Notes: generated from the letters alone by a model not told the origin. A DNA stretch of 13,733 nucleotides from VBOC01 sp035635475 (GCA_035635475.1 DASQAZ010000140.1:1-13733); one strand, 5' to 3'; shown: positions 7,607 through 13,733, counted from the first letter of the stretch. Translations and numbers: made by a program.

Positions 7607-8299
7607 TCAGCCCGCAAAACAGTATGTGCAGCCGGCTTCCTGAGTCCGGTTGACCGCGTACACACCGGAGGGCAGAATTTGTATGCCGGGCAAGAGACCC
7701 GCAACCCAGTCCTTCTTGCATTCAGCGGGGTCCATTTTCATATTCTTCGCGACTATCCCGCTGTAAACCGTCAGAGCCACGTCGCACACCCCCATGAGCA
7801 CGCCGCTCTTTTGAAGCTCTTCGATCGACATATCCGGAAGGAGAAGCTCGCCCGCCTTCGGCTGGAACCACTGATTCCGGACGGCCGGAGCATTGGTCGC
7901 TTTGTCGGTTACTTTGAAGACCTCGCCGAATTTGTACTTTGACCAGAGATCGTGCGTCATCGCCGCCGGGATTCCATCGTGCCGCAGAACGATCACCGCA
8001 TTGACATCGGCCTCCGGTACGCCCGACTGCTTGTTCGACATGAGGAACACACGGGCCCAGGCGAAGGGAAAACCGCCGTTCAAGCCCGGCGCGTCAAACA
8101 CCTGTTTGTGTTTCCCTTTCAATTTACCCACCCACGCCTCAAACGAATCATCGGATCCGGGAGAAAAGGGGGGAGGCATTGAAGCAAGTCCTCGCGGCGC
8201 AGATTTTACCAGCGACGAGAGACCGAGTACGGAGACAGCCCCTGCAGCAACTGTTCCGAGGAATCCACGACGACCTGTGCTGTGAACCTGATCGGGCAT
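7607..8299 (-). CDS. Tat-exported DsrE-like-fold protein with C-terminal CxxC
   Basis: A 230-residue minus-strand protein with a twin-arginine signal (TGRRGFLGTVAAGAV, Arg10-Arg11) and a mature domain of about 190 residues. Segments such as VNAVIVLRHDGIPAAM, KSGVLMGVCDVAL and LLPGIQILPSGVYAVNRTQ recall a widespread family of Tat-signal proteins with a predicted DsrE/DsrF-like fold; this assignment is from memory of the family and is moderate. Cysteines are at GVCD, AECKK and the very C-terminal GCTYCFAG, where a CTYC pair sits three residues from the end. DsrE-like proteins often handle sulfur or persulfides, but no activity can be read from the sequence. The frame is open upstream to 8392. 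I chose the ATG at 8297-8299 because GAAAGGAG lies 9 bp before it and the Tat motif then sits at the normal distance. It converges on the TsdA-like gene. Confidence 0.75.
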   Translation of the reverse strand: MPDQVHSTGRRGFLGTVAAGAVSVLGLSSLVKSAPRGLASMPPPFSPGSDDSFEAWVGKLKGKHKQVFDAPGLNGGFPFAWARVFLMSNKQSGVPEADVNAVIVLRHDGIPAAMTHDLWSKYKFGEVFKVTDKATNAPAVRNQWFQPKAGELLLPDMSIEELQKSGVLMGVCDVALTVYSGIVAKNMKMDPAECKKDWVAGLLPGIQILPSGVYAVNRTQEAGCTYCFAG

Positions 8300-8308
8300 A
8301 ATTGGATA

Positions 8309-8316
8309 CTCCTTTC
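8309..8316 (-). promoter_or_regulatory. Strong ribosome binding site fixing the start of the Tat DsrE-like gene
   Basis: On the minus strand GAAAGGAG lies 9 bp before the ATG at 8299. It is complementary to the 3' end of bacterial 16S rRNA (CTCCTTTC). It decides against the more upstream in-frame codons, whose extra 31 residues have no signal-peptide character. Confidence 0.8.
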
Positions 8317-8356
8317 TTGGAAGATAAGCGTTGATCGGATTGAGGGGAATTGGTGG

Positions 8357-8388
8357 CAAAATGTAGTGAATTGGCCTGACGAATGCAA
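8357..8388 (-). promoter_or_regulatory. Promoter candidate for the Tat DsrE-like gene (TTGCAT-17 bp-TACATTTTG)
   Basis: On the minus strand TTGCAT (8388-8383) is followed after exactly 17 bp by TACATT (8365-8360), running on as TACATTTTG. The predicted start near 8353 gives a leader of about 54 nt that includes the GAAAGGAG ribosome binding site. A second possibility further upstream on the same strand is TTGACT (8433-8428) with TAAGTT (8409-8404) at an 18-bp spacing. Confidence 0.5.
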
Positions 8389-8427
8389 GCAAACGAACTC
8401 ATGAACTTAATCGGAGAAAACGCGCAT

Positions 8428-8450
8428 AGTCAAAAACGTTCCTGTTGACT
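8428..8450. promoter_or_regulatory. Inverted repeat AGTCAA-N11-TTGACT across the divergent promoter region
   Basis: AGTCAA (8428-8433) and TTGACT (8445-8450) form a perfect 6-bp inverted repeat with an 11-bp spacer. The right arm is the -35 element of the haloperoxidase-like gene, and the left arm reads TTGACT as a possible -35 on the other strand. It could be a dimeric regulator site or simply two back-to-back -35 elements. Confidence 0.35.
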
Positions 8451-8473
8451 CTTTACCCGGGGTTGGGTATTTT
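8445..8473 (+). promoter_or_regulatory. Promoter of the haloperoxidase/PAP2 lipoprotein gene (TTGACT-17 bp-TATTTT)
   Basis: TTGACT (8445-8450) and TATTTT (8468-8473) are separated by exactly 17 bp. The predicted start near 8480 leaves a leader of about 24 nt before the ATG at 8504. No clear Shine-Dalgarno is visible in that leader. Confidence 0.65.
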
Positions 8474-8503
8474 ATCTGATCACCCTCCTCAGAACGAATC
8501 ACC

Positions 8504-9814
8504 ATGAAAGCACTTTCTTCGTTTTTTGTTATTTTTCTTCTCTCGACGTTTTTGAGCGGCTGTGATCGCGACACCCCTCTGTCGCCGGCCGCCGGGGAGA
8601 ATTTCGTATCGAGTGGAAGCATCCATACCTTCGTCCTCACATCCGTGAGAGATCCACGGTTACCCGCTGCAGGCTTCGAAGACAGGGGGGCGAGCGATCG
8701 TGATCGTGCGATCGCCGCGGGCGCGGACGGCGGGCGCACCGACAATCCTCGCGTTCAGCCGGAAACCGATCCGTCGCTTTTTTGGAATACGGTCACGACT
8801 GCATCCGCCCGCAAAGCAAAACTGCCTCCGCCTCTCTTCGCTCGGGCCTATGCCCTCGTACACATCGCGATCTACGACGCCCTCGCGGCAGGGGACCGCG
8901 GGGATCGTGAAGACCTGTCATCAAGAGCAATTGCCGCAGGTGCTGCATCGACCGTGCTCGACTATTTGTTTCCGGCAGACTCCGCGCACATCGACTCCGC
9001 TGCACAAGGGCAGTTGACCGGAGAGCGGCGGCACGACGCCAGGCGAATTCTCCGGAGCTGGGTGCTGGGGCAGAGGGTCGGACAACTTGCCGTACTCCAC
9101 GGTCAGCACGACGGCCATGACGCGGTTTTCCCGGGACCGATGCCGACTGGCCCGGGAATATGGACCGGAGTAAATCCCCTCCTTCCGATGTGCGGGACAT
9201 GGCAGACCTGGATCTGCAGTTCCGGCGGCGAATTTCAACCCGAGCCACCTTATGCGTTCGGGTCGGCGCAAGACTCCTCAGATCTTCAAGCCGTTTATCA
9301 GGCCTCACTGAATCGGACGCCTGAACAGGTTGCGATTGTGCACAAGTGGGCTGATCTCCCGCCTCCTGCCATCTGGAATAATCTTCTCAACGATCGTATC
9401 GGAACGGGCGAACGAAGCGCGCTTCGAGCTGCCCGGGCGTACGCCTTTCTCAATGCCGCGATGTATGACGGATTCGTTTGTTGCTGGCAAACGAAGTACA
9501 CGTACTGGACGGCCCGTCCGTTTCAGCGGATTCCGGGTCTGACAACCGTTATCACCACGCCAAATTTTCCAAGTTATACGTCGGGTCATTCGACAATTTC
9601 AGCCGCTGCGGCGGGGGTCATGGGTGAAGTTTTTCCGGCAGAGAAGGATTTCTTCGCGGCCCAGGCGCGCGAGGCGGCGATGTCCCGGCTGTGGGGCGGT
9701 ATTCACTATCCACGCGATAACGACCAGGGTTTGGCCGTGGGACAGCGCATCGGCCAGAGGGTCGTTCGCGTGATGCATCGGGACCATGATCGGCTGGCGC
9801 TCATCTCACATTGA
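8504..9814 (+). CDS. Vanadium-dependent haloperoxidase/PAP2-superfamily lipoprotein
   Basis: A 436-residue protein with a lipoprotein signal peptide: hydrophobic residues 5-17 and lipobox LSGC with Cys20. The C-terminal half holds all three parts of the shared acid phosphatase/vanadium haloperoxidase site. These are K-x6-RP (Lys331, Arg338 in KYTYWTARP), SGH (Ser360-Gly361-His362 in PSYTSGHST), and S-R-x5-H-x3-D (Arg395, His401, Asp405). The N-terminal helix with ARAYALVHIAIYDAL (about 113-127) is typical of the vanadium chloroperoxidase-like branch rather than small membrane PAP2 phosphatases. Vanadate or phosphate would bind at His401. Whether it oxidises halide or hydrolyses phosphate esters cannot be told from sequence. 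Residues about 58-80 are a low-complexity Asp/Arg/Ala/Gly segment whose RAIAAGA motif recurs at 141-147. It has its own promoter and terminator and is therefore monocistronic, exposed on an envelope membrane. Confidence 0.87.
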   Translation: MKALSSFFVIFLLSTFLSGCDRDTPLSPAAGENFVSSGSIHTFVLTSVRDPRLPAAGFEDRGASDRDRAIAAGADGGRTDNPRVQPETDPSLFWNTVTTASARKAKLPPPLFARAYALVHIAIYDALAAGDRGDREDLSSRAIAAGAASTVLDYLFPADSAHIDSAAQGQLTGERRHDARRILRSWVLGQRVGQLAVLHGQHDGHDAVFPGPMPTGPGIWTGVNPLLPMCGTWQTWICSSGGEFQPEPPYAFGSAQDSSDLQAVYQASLNRTPEQVAIVHKWADLPPPAIWNNLLNDRIGTGERSALRAARAYAFLNAAMYDGFVCCWQTKYTYWTARPFQRIPGLTTVITTPNFPSYTSGHSTISAAAAGVMGEVFPAEKDFFAAQAREAAMSRLWGGIHYPRDNDQGLAVGQRIGQRVVRVMHRDHDRLALISH

Positions 9815-9833
9815 TCACATCGCAAGAGTCACA

Positions 9834-9867
9834 ACGAAAAAGGGGCGAGTGATCGCTCCTTTTTCGT
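9834..9867 (+). terminator. Terminator hairpin with 15-bp stem and GTGA tetraloop
   Basis: Positions 9834-9848 pair with 9853-9867 over 15 bp with a single G-T wobble, enclosing the GNRA-type loop GTGA (9849-9852). One arm has an A-run and the other a T-run (CCTTTTT), so it could act in both directions. It starts 20 bp after the haloperoxidase-like stop codon and ends before the thiI promoter. Confidence 0.85.
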
Positions 9868-9876
9868 ATCTACCGA

Positions 9877-9905
9877 TTGCTTTTCCTCACTCCAACCGCT
9901 ATCTT
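9877..9905 (+). promoter_or_regulatory. thiI promoter candidate (TTGCTT-17 bp-TATCTT), predicting a leaderless mRNA
   Basis: TTGCTT (9877-9882) and TATCTT (9900-9905) are separated by exactly 17 bp. A start 6-7 bp after the -10 falls on the A of the thiI ATG at 9912. No Shine-Dalgarno is present between the terminator and the ATG, which agrees with leaderless translation. Confidence 0.55.
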
Positions 9906-9911
9906 AATAGT

Positions 9912-11117
9912 ATGCGGCCTGCTATTGTCGTACACCACCATGAAATAACCCTCAAGGGGGAGAATCGCCGGCTTTTTGAGCGCCAGCTCATGAAGAATGT
10001 CCGGAACTCCCTCTCCGGCATGGTTCCGGCATCGGCTATCCATGGCGGCTACGGGCGGTTCATCATTGAATTGAGCGGGGATGAAGCCGCCTCGAGCGTC
10101 GAAGGGCGGCTGGGGACGCTCTTCGGCATTTCGAATATATGCACCGGCCTGAGAGTCGAACAGAATCTCGGGCAGATGTGCACAGCCGCGGAAACGCTTC
10201 TCGAAGGTAGAGAGTTCAATACACTCAAGGTAAATGCCCGAAGGCCCGACAAGAATTTCCCGATCGGCTCCATGGAAATCAATGAGCAGGTTGGCGCGTA
10301 CCTGTGCAAGCGTTTCAACGTGCGGGCGAATCTTTCACAACCCGATGAAACGGTGTACGTCGAGGTGGTCGACGGCGTCGCATACGTTTACCGGTCGAAA
10401 CTGCCCGGCGCGGGAGGATTGCCTTCCGGAGTAAGCGGCAGGGTGGTCGCCCTTCTTTCGGCAGGCTTCGATTCGCCGGTGGCGGCATGGCAAATGATGA
10501 AGCGCGGGGCGTCGGTGATCTTCGTTCATTTCCACAGCCTGCCGTACACCAGTCTCCGTTCGATCGAGCAGGTCCGGCAGATCGTTACGGCGCTGACTCG
10601 GTACCAACTCCGCTCGAAGCTTTATTTGATACCGTTCGCCGAAATCCAGAATGAAATTGTCCTGCGCGCTCCGCAATCTCTGCGGGTGATCCTGTACCGG
10701 CGCATGATGGTTCGAATCGCCGAAGATATCGCACGCCGCGAGCGGGCCGAGGCTCTCGCGACCGGGGAGAGCGTGGGTCAAGTGGCGTCCCAAACGCTCC
10801 GCAACATCCGCGTCATCGACGAAGCCGCCTCGCTGCCCATCCTGCGTCCGTTGTCCGGATCGGACAAGGAAGAGATTATCAAGATTTCTAGGAACATCGG
10901 CACGTTTGATATTTCAAGCCAGCCATACGACGATTGCTGCTCCTACCTCGCCCCGCGAAACCCCGAAACCTGGTCCGTTGCCTCAGAGGTGACGGCAGCG
11001 GAAACAAATCTCGATCTCGAGGCGTTTATTTGCCAGGCGAGGGAGAAGGCGGCGTTGGAGAGCTTTGTTTTCCCCGAGGTCCGCGAGGAGAATCTTGTCG
11101 AATCACCCGCGGGCTGA
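9912..11117 (+). CDS. thiI: tRNA 4-thiouridine synthase ThiI (short form without rhodanese domain)
   Basis: A 401-residue cytoplasmic enzyme that adenylates and thiolates uridine 8 of tRNA, and may also serve thiamine thiazole synthesis. It opens with VVHHHEITLKGENRRLFE, the family N-terminus. A THUMP region follows (about 60-165, including EVVDGVAYVYRSKLPGAGGLP). The PP-loop is SAGFDSPVAAW at 183-193; the usual SGGxDS is SAGFDS here. ATGESVGQVASQTL (283-296) is the conserved nucleotide/tRNA region, and PYDDCCSYLAP (338-348) holds the catalytic cysteine position (Cys342/343). There is no C-terminal rhodanese domain, as in Bacillus ThiI, so a separate sulfur donor is needed. The frame is open back to 9786, but those 42 codons run through the terminator hairpin and have no family resemblance, so ATG 9912 is used. 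The last 53 bp overlap the reading frame of the following gene if its longer start is used. Confidence 0.95.
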   Translation: MRPAIVVHHHEITLKGENRRLFERQLMKNVRNSLSGMVPASAIHGGYGRFIIELSGDEAASSVEGRLGTLFGISNICTGLRVEQNLGQMCTAAETLLEGREFNTLKVNARRPDKNFPIGSMEINEQVGAYLCKRFNVRANLSQPDETVYVEVVDGVAYVYRSKLPGAGGLPSGVSGRVVALLSAGFDSPVAAWQMMKRGASVIFVHFHSLPYTSLRSIEQVRQIVTALTRYQLRSKLYLIPFAEIQNEIVLRAPQSLRVILYRRMMVRIAEDIARRERAEALATGESVGQVASQTLRNIRVIDEAASLPILRPLSGSDKEEIIKISRNIGTFDISSQPYDDCCSYLAPRNPETWSVASEVTAAETNLDLEAFICQAREKAALESFVFPEVREENLVESPAG

Positions 11118-13191
11118 GATCTCCGCAGTCATCGCTCTCCTCATCGTTTCCATTCCCGCACGTGCCCAGCCCTTCCGAAGGGAGATCGAGACGATCCCGG
11201 TCCTGATTTCCGGATCCCCGGTTCGGCAGCCGTTCGCCGGCGGAATCAATGCGCCGATCCACCAGTTCGTCGATATCGACGGCGACGGCGATTTGGATCT
11301 CTTTATCTTCGATAACGATCAACACGTCGATTTCTATAAAAATGAAGGGACGAAGCACCTTCCCGATTTCAAGCTCCGTCCCGGGCAGATACCCCTTCCG
11401 CCGTTTCAAACCTACTTCCTTTTTGCGGACTTGAACGGCGACGGCCGGATTGATCTGGTCACCGATGATTCTCTTTCCGGCGTCCGGTATTATCGAAACA
11501 CTGGCACAGTTCAGAACCCGGACTTCGTGCTCGATGCCCCCCGGATGCTCGACTCCGCGGGAAATCCATTGTTCGCAGGATTCTCAAGCATCCCTGCGTT
11601 CGTCGATATTGATGGCGATAGTCTTCTCGATTTTTTGTCTACGAACACTGCCGACGGGTCGATTAATTTTTACAAGAATGTCGGTACAAGGGCGGCCCCG
11701 CTCTTCAGGTTCGTCACCTCCTCCTTCCAGAACATCACGATCATCGGCGACACCTGTTTTTCGCTGCAGGCGCCCGTCCAAGAGGGGCACGGCGCAGCGG
11801 CCTACTGCTTCGCAGACATCGACGGAAATGGCACCGAGGATATGTTCGACGGCGATCTTTTCTCCCACGGTGTCTTCTTTATTCGCAATATCGGCACGCC
11901 GGTGCAGCCGCAGCTACAGTGCACCTCGAACCGCTACCCGCCCGACGGCTCGCTCGTGACGTTCGGGTTCAATCAAACGAGTTTCGTCGATATCGACGGC
12001 GACGGCGACCTCGACCTGTTTGCCGGAGTACTGAATGATATGCGCCGGAACGGCTTCTGGTTTTACGAGAATATCGGCACGAGGACCAACCCCGCATTCC
12101 AGTTCCGCACGAAGGAGTATCTCTCGATGATTGACGTCGGTGAGAATGCCCATCCGGCGCTGGTCGATCTCGATCATGATGGCGATCTCGATTTAATGGT
12201 TGGGAGTCTCGACGGGCAGCTCTGGTACTTCCGCAATGACGGCACCCCGGCTCAACCCTCGTTCGTGCTTGCCGATACCCAGTTCGCCGGGATTACCGGA
12301 GGGTTTACCTATGCCCCGGCATTTGCCGACATCGACGCTGACAGCGACAAGGACCTCTTCGTCGGTCAATTCAACGGTCACATCAAGTTCTACCGGAATA
12401 CCGGGACGGCCACCACCCCCGTCTTCTCCCCGGAACCATCTCCGGTCGATACGATCAGCGCCGGGCAAAATGCCGTCCCTGCTCTGGTCGACATCGATGG
12501 GGACGGTGATTTCGATCTGTTCGTCGGAAAAGGCAACGGCCGTATCAGTTACTTTCAGAATACCGGATCCGCGCAAGATTTCATCCCTGTTCTTGTCACG
12601 AGCGCCTTTGCCGGGGTTAATGTGGGTCAGGACGCGAAGCCGATTTTTTACGACATCGATCACGACGGTGACCCCGATCTTTTTGTGGGGAGCTCGAGCG
12701 GATCGATTTATTATTACGAGAATACCGGAACAGCCGCCAGTCCGCAATTTGTCTTCCGGACCGATAGGTTCGCCGGCACCGATGCAATGAAAGAATCGGC
12801 GCTTGCCTTCGGCGACATCGACAACGACGGAGACCCCGATTTGTTCGTGGGGACTTCGAAGGGAGGGCTCCATTTCTACAGAAATGATCTGATCCACACC
12901 GGTGTGCACCAGGCGGGAGTGATACCTCTCACGGTCGAGTTGGAACAGAACTACCCAAACCCGTTCAACCCTCAGACGAGAATCCGGTATTCGGTAGCAG
13001 GAAGCACCCATGTCGGCTTGAAAGTCTTCGATTTATCCGGGCGTGAAGTAGCGACGCTTGTCGACGGATTTCGACCGGCGGGAGACTACGCGGTCACATG
13101 GGACGCTGTTGACTTTCCCAGCGGCGTTTATTACTATCGACTCGTGAGCGGCCGGTTTTACGGGGTTAGAAAGATGGTGCTCCTGCATTGA
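11065..13191 (+). CDS. Secreted FG-GAP/VCBS-repeat protein with type IX secretion C-terminal sorting domain
   Basis: A 708-residue extracellular or surface protein. A signal peptide ends at PARA-QP (about residue 34). Residues about 67-610 hold ten FG-GAP/VCBS units of 50-60 residues. Each has a calcium-binding core of the D-x-D-x-D-G-x-x-D-L-F type (first at Asp70, last near Asp583) followed by an aromatic strand and xNxGT. The units probably form a beta-propeller-like or lectin-like scaffold. Residues about 625-708 are a type A T9SS (Por) sorting domain with LEQNYPNPFNPQTRIRYS, VFDLSGREVATL and a GVYYYRL...RKMVLL end, which directs export and surface attachment. The start is uncertain. TTG at 11065 gives an Arg-rich n-region after GGAG; TTG at 11095 follows GAGGAG, gives a 24-residue signal and a smaller thiI overlap. 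No promoter lies between it and thiI. Ligand and function are unknown. Confidence 0.9.
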   Translation: MFSPRSARRILSNHPRAEISAVIALLIVSIPARAQPFRREIETIPVLISGSPVRQPFAGGINAPIHQFVDIDGDGDLDLFIFDNDQHVDFYKNEGTKHLPDFKLRPGQIPLPPFQTYFLFADLNGDGRIDLVTDDSLSGVRYYRNTGTVQNPDFVLDAPRMLDSAGNPLFAGFSSIPAFVDIDGDSLLDFLSTNTADGSINFYKNVGTRAAPLFRFVTSSFQNITIIGDTCFSLQAPVQEGHGAAAYCFADIDGNGTEDMFDGDLFSHGVFFIRNIGTPVQPQLQCTSNRYPPDGSLVTFGFNQTSFVDIDGDGDLDLFAGVLNDMRRNGFWFYENIGTRTNPAFQFRTKEYLSMIDVGENAHPALVDLDHDGDLDLMVGSLDGQLWYFRNDGTPAQPSFVLADTQFAGITGGFTYAPAFADIDADSDKDLFVGQFNGHIKFYRNTGTATTPVFSPEPSPVDTISAGQNAVPALVDIDGDGDFDLFVGKGNGRISYFQNTGSAQDFIPVLVTSAFAGVNVGQDAKPIFYDIDHDGDPDLFVGSSSGSIYYYENTGTAASPQFVFRTDRFAGTDAMKESALAFGDIDNDGDPDLFVGTSKGGLHFYRNDLIHTGVHQAGVIPLTVELEQNYPNPFNPQTRIRYSVAGSTHVGLKVFDLSGREVATLVDGFRPAGDYAVTWDAVDFPSGVYYYRLVSGRFYGVRKMVLLH
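11266..12890 (+). repeat. Ten tandem calcium-binding FG-GAP/VCBS units at DNA level
   Basis: The coding repeats are degenerate in DNA but keep GAC/GAT-rich cores. The 26 bases at 11266-11291 recur without a mismatch at 11983-12008, and a diverged copy lies near 11599. This suggests growth of the array by duplication or recombination. Cores fall near 11270, 11430, 11605, 11820, 11990, 12165, 12330, 12490, 12655 and 12815. Confidence 0.8.
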
Positions 13192-13260
13192 TTTCTACAT
13201 AACCCGCCTGTCGCCGGGTCTCACGTCGTGGACAACTTCATACGCGAAAGGATTTAGGAC

Positions 13261-13503
13261 ATGGCAACGAAAATCACCGTGAAAAGTAACGGAAGTATCA
13301 GGATTGAAGGGGAATTCGAGATCTTCGATCAACAGGGAAATAAGTTCGACCTCGCCGGGCGAACCTCCATTTCCCTCTGCCGGTGCGGTCACAGCAAGGA
13401 TAAACCATTTTGCGACAGCTCGCACAAGATCGTCGGATTTCAGTCTGAAATTGTTGCCCGTACATTGCCTCCGCCCCAGATCAGCCAGCAACCGAAATTA
13501 TAG
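13261..13503 (+). CDS. CDGSH-type iron-sulfur domain protein
   Basis: An 80-residue protein with a single CDGSH domain. The 2Fe-2S ligands are Cys40, Cys42, Cys51 and His55 in CRCGHSKDKPFCDSSH, matching C-x-C-x2-S-x3-P-x-C-D-x-S-H, with Ser instead of Gly in the name-giving motif. No signal peptide or membrane helix is present, so it is probably a cytoplasmic redox or cluster-transfer protein of the mitoNEET superfamily. The upstream part (residues 1-38) is a small beta-rich segment containing GEFEIFDQQGNKFDL, as in other stand-alone bacterial members. AAAGGA (13247-13252) lies 8 bp before the ATG and supports the start. No promoter or terminator was convincing in the 69 bp upstream. It may be transcribed with the T9SS protein or with the gene that follows. 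Confidence 0.9.
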   Translation: MATKITVKSNGSIRIEGEFEIFDQQGNKFDLAGRTSISLCRCGHSKDKPFCDSSHKIVGFQSEIVARTLPPPQISQQPKL

Positions 13504-13553
13504 GTTGGCTGCTGAACCCCGCCACCGATTCCAATAACCTGAAAGGATCTGTT

Positions 13554-13733
13554 ATGAAAGCGATGACCACCCTTTTGTTGCTTCTGTTTGCTAAGGCATC
13601 CGCTCCGGCTCAGTTTGAGGGGCAGATCGACATGAAAATGACGAGGGGCAGCGATGGAGACCGGACGGGCGTGCTCTATTCGATGTTCGTGAAGGGGGAA
13701 ATGCTTGCGGCGAAAGCCTCGGGGGGTGAGGCG
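13554..13733 (+). CDS. Secreted DUF4412-like protein, 3' truncated by the window end
   Basis: The first 60 codons of an open frame that runs off the window. Residues 1-20 look like a signal peptide: MKAMTTLLLLLFAKASAPAQ, with Lys2, a poly-Leu core and a likely cut before QF. The mature start FEGQIDMKMT, followed by a MFVKGEMLAAKA strand, resembles the opening of DUF4412-type periplasmic proteins (FEG...; Y.VKGdkmR). That assignment rests on a short fragment and is tentative. AAAGGA (13542-13547) lies 6 bp before the ATG. The function of the family is unknown. It begins 50 bp after the CDGSH gene and could be in the same transcript. Confidence 0.7.
   Translation, partial: MKAMTTLLLLLFAKASAPAQFEGQIDMKMTRGSDGDRTGVLYSMFVKGEMLAAKASGGEA

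Noticed and set aside
9786..9911. Longer thiI start at 9786
   Set aside because: The extra 42 codons overlap the haloperoxidase-like gene end, run through the terminator hairpin and do not resemble the ThiI N-terminus.
12193..13011. Long open minus-strand frame of 272 codons opposite the FG-GAP repeats
   Set aside because: It is the complement of the repeated Asp-Gly codons (GAC/GAT gives GTC/ATC), so stops are rare by composition. The translation has no recognisable domain and the plus-strand gene is certain.
13200..13220. ACCCG...CGGGT hairpin after the T9SS gene as a terminator
   Set aside because: The stem is only 5 bp and no T-run follows, so it is not counted as a terminator.
13482..13514. 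Inverted repeat around the CDGSH stop codon as a terminator
   Set aside because: Only about 9 of 12 positions pair, with three mismatches in the middle, and no T-run follows.

Overview
The window (about 57% GC by eye) is a gene-dense bacterial chromosome segment, probably from the FCB superphylum (Ignavibacteria, Kryptonia or other Bacteroidota/Chlorobiota relatives). The main clue is the large secreted protein at 11065-13191. It ends in a type IX secretion (Por) sorting domain of the NYPNPFNP...T.IRYS type that is common in that group. Shine-Dalgarno sequences of the GAAAGGA type precede several genes, which fits Ignavibacteria-like lineages better than classical Bacteroidia, where such motifs are weak. 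The phylum call is an inference; there is no rRNA in the window.

Layout. Positions 2-3594 hold four tightly packed plus-strand genes. They are a 5'-truncated ring-cleaving-dioxygenase-like VOC protein, a small phospholipase/carboxylesterase (the pair recalls Bacillus mhqE/mhqD), a rhomboid protease, and a glycolate-oxidase-type iron-sulfur subunit (glcF) whose ATG overlaps the rhomboid stop. A strong promoter (3628-3658) then drives a secreted OmpA-domain protein with three internal helical repeats. It is followed by a Tat-exported class-V aminotransferase-fold enzyme and a TsdA-like diheme cytochrome c. A terminator at 7534-7596 separates these from a convergent minus-strand gene for a Tat-exported DsrE-like protein ending in a CxxC tail. 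That gene and a vanadium-haloperoxidase/PAP2 lipoprotein diverge from a 204-bp promoter region, the longest non-coding stretch. A 15-bp-stem terminator follows the lipoprotein gene. Next come thiI (tRNA 4-thiouridine synthase, with a promoter predicting a leaderless mRNA), the ten-repeat FG-GAP/T9SS protein overlapping the thiI end, a CDGSH iron-sulfur protein, and the start of a secreted DUF4412-like protein cut by the window end. No gap without a gene exceeds 300 bases. I saw no tRNA, rRNA, CRISPR array or insertion sequence.

How the genes may work together. Much of the segment concerns the cell envelope: OmpA anchor, rhomboid, lipoprotein, Tat substrates, T9SS cargo. The most interesting neighbourhood is 5215-8299. 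There a Tat-exported PLP enzyme, a thiosulfate-dehydrogenase-like cytochrome and a Tat-exported DsrE-like CxxC protein sit side by side, which suggests a possible periplasmic sulfur or redox module. Four independent promoter candidates share a TTG-element, a spacer of exactly 17 bp and a TAtnTT-type -10, giving a coherent picture of the housekeeping promoter in this organism.
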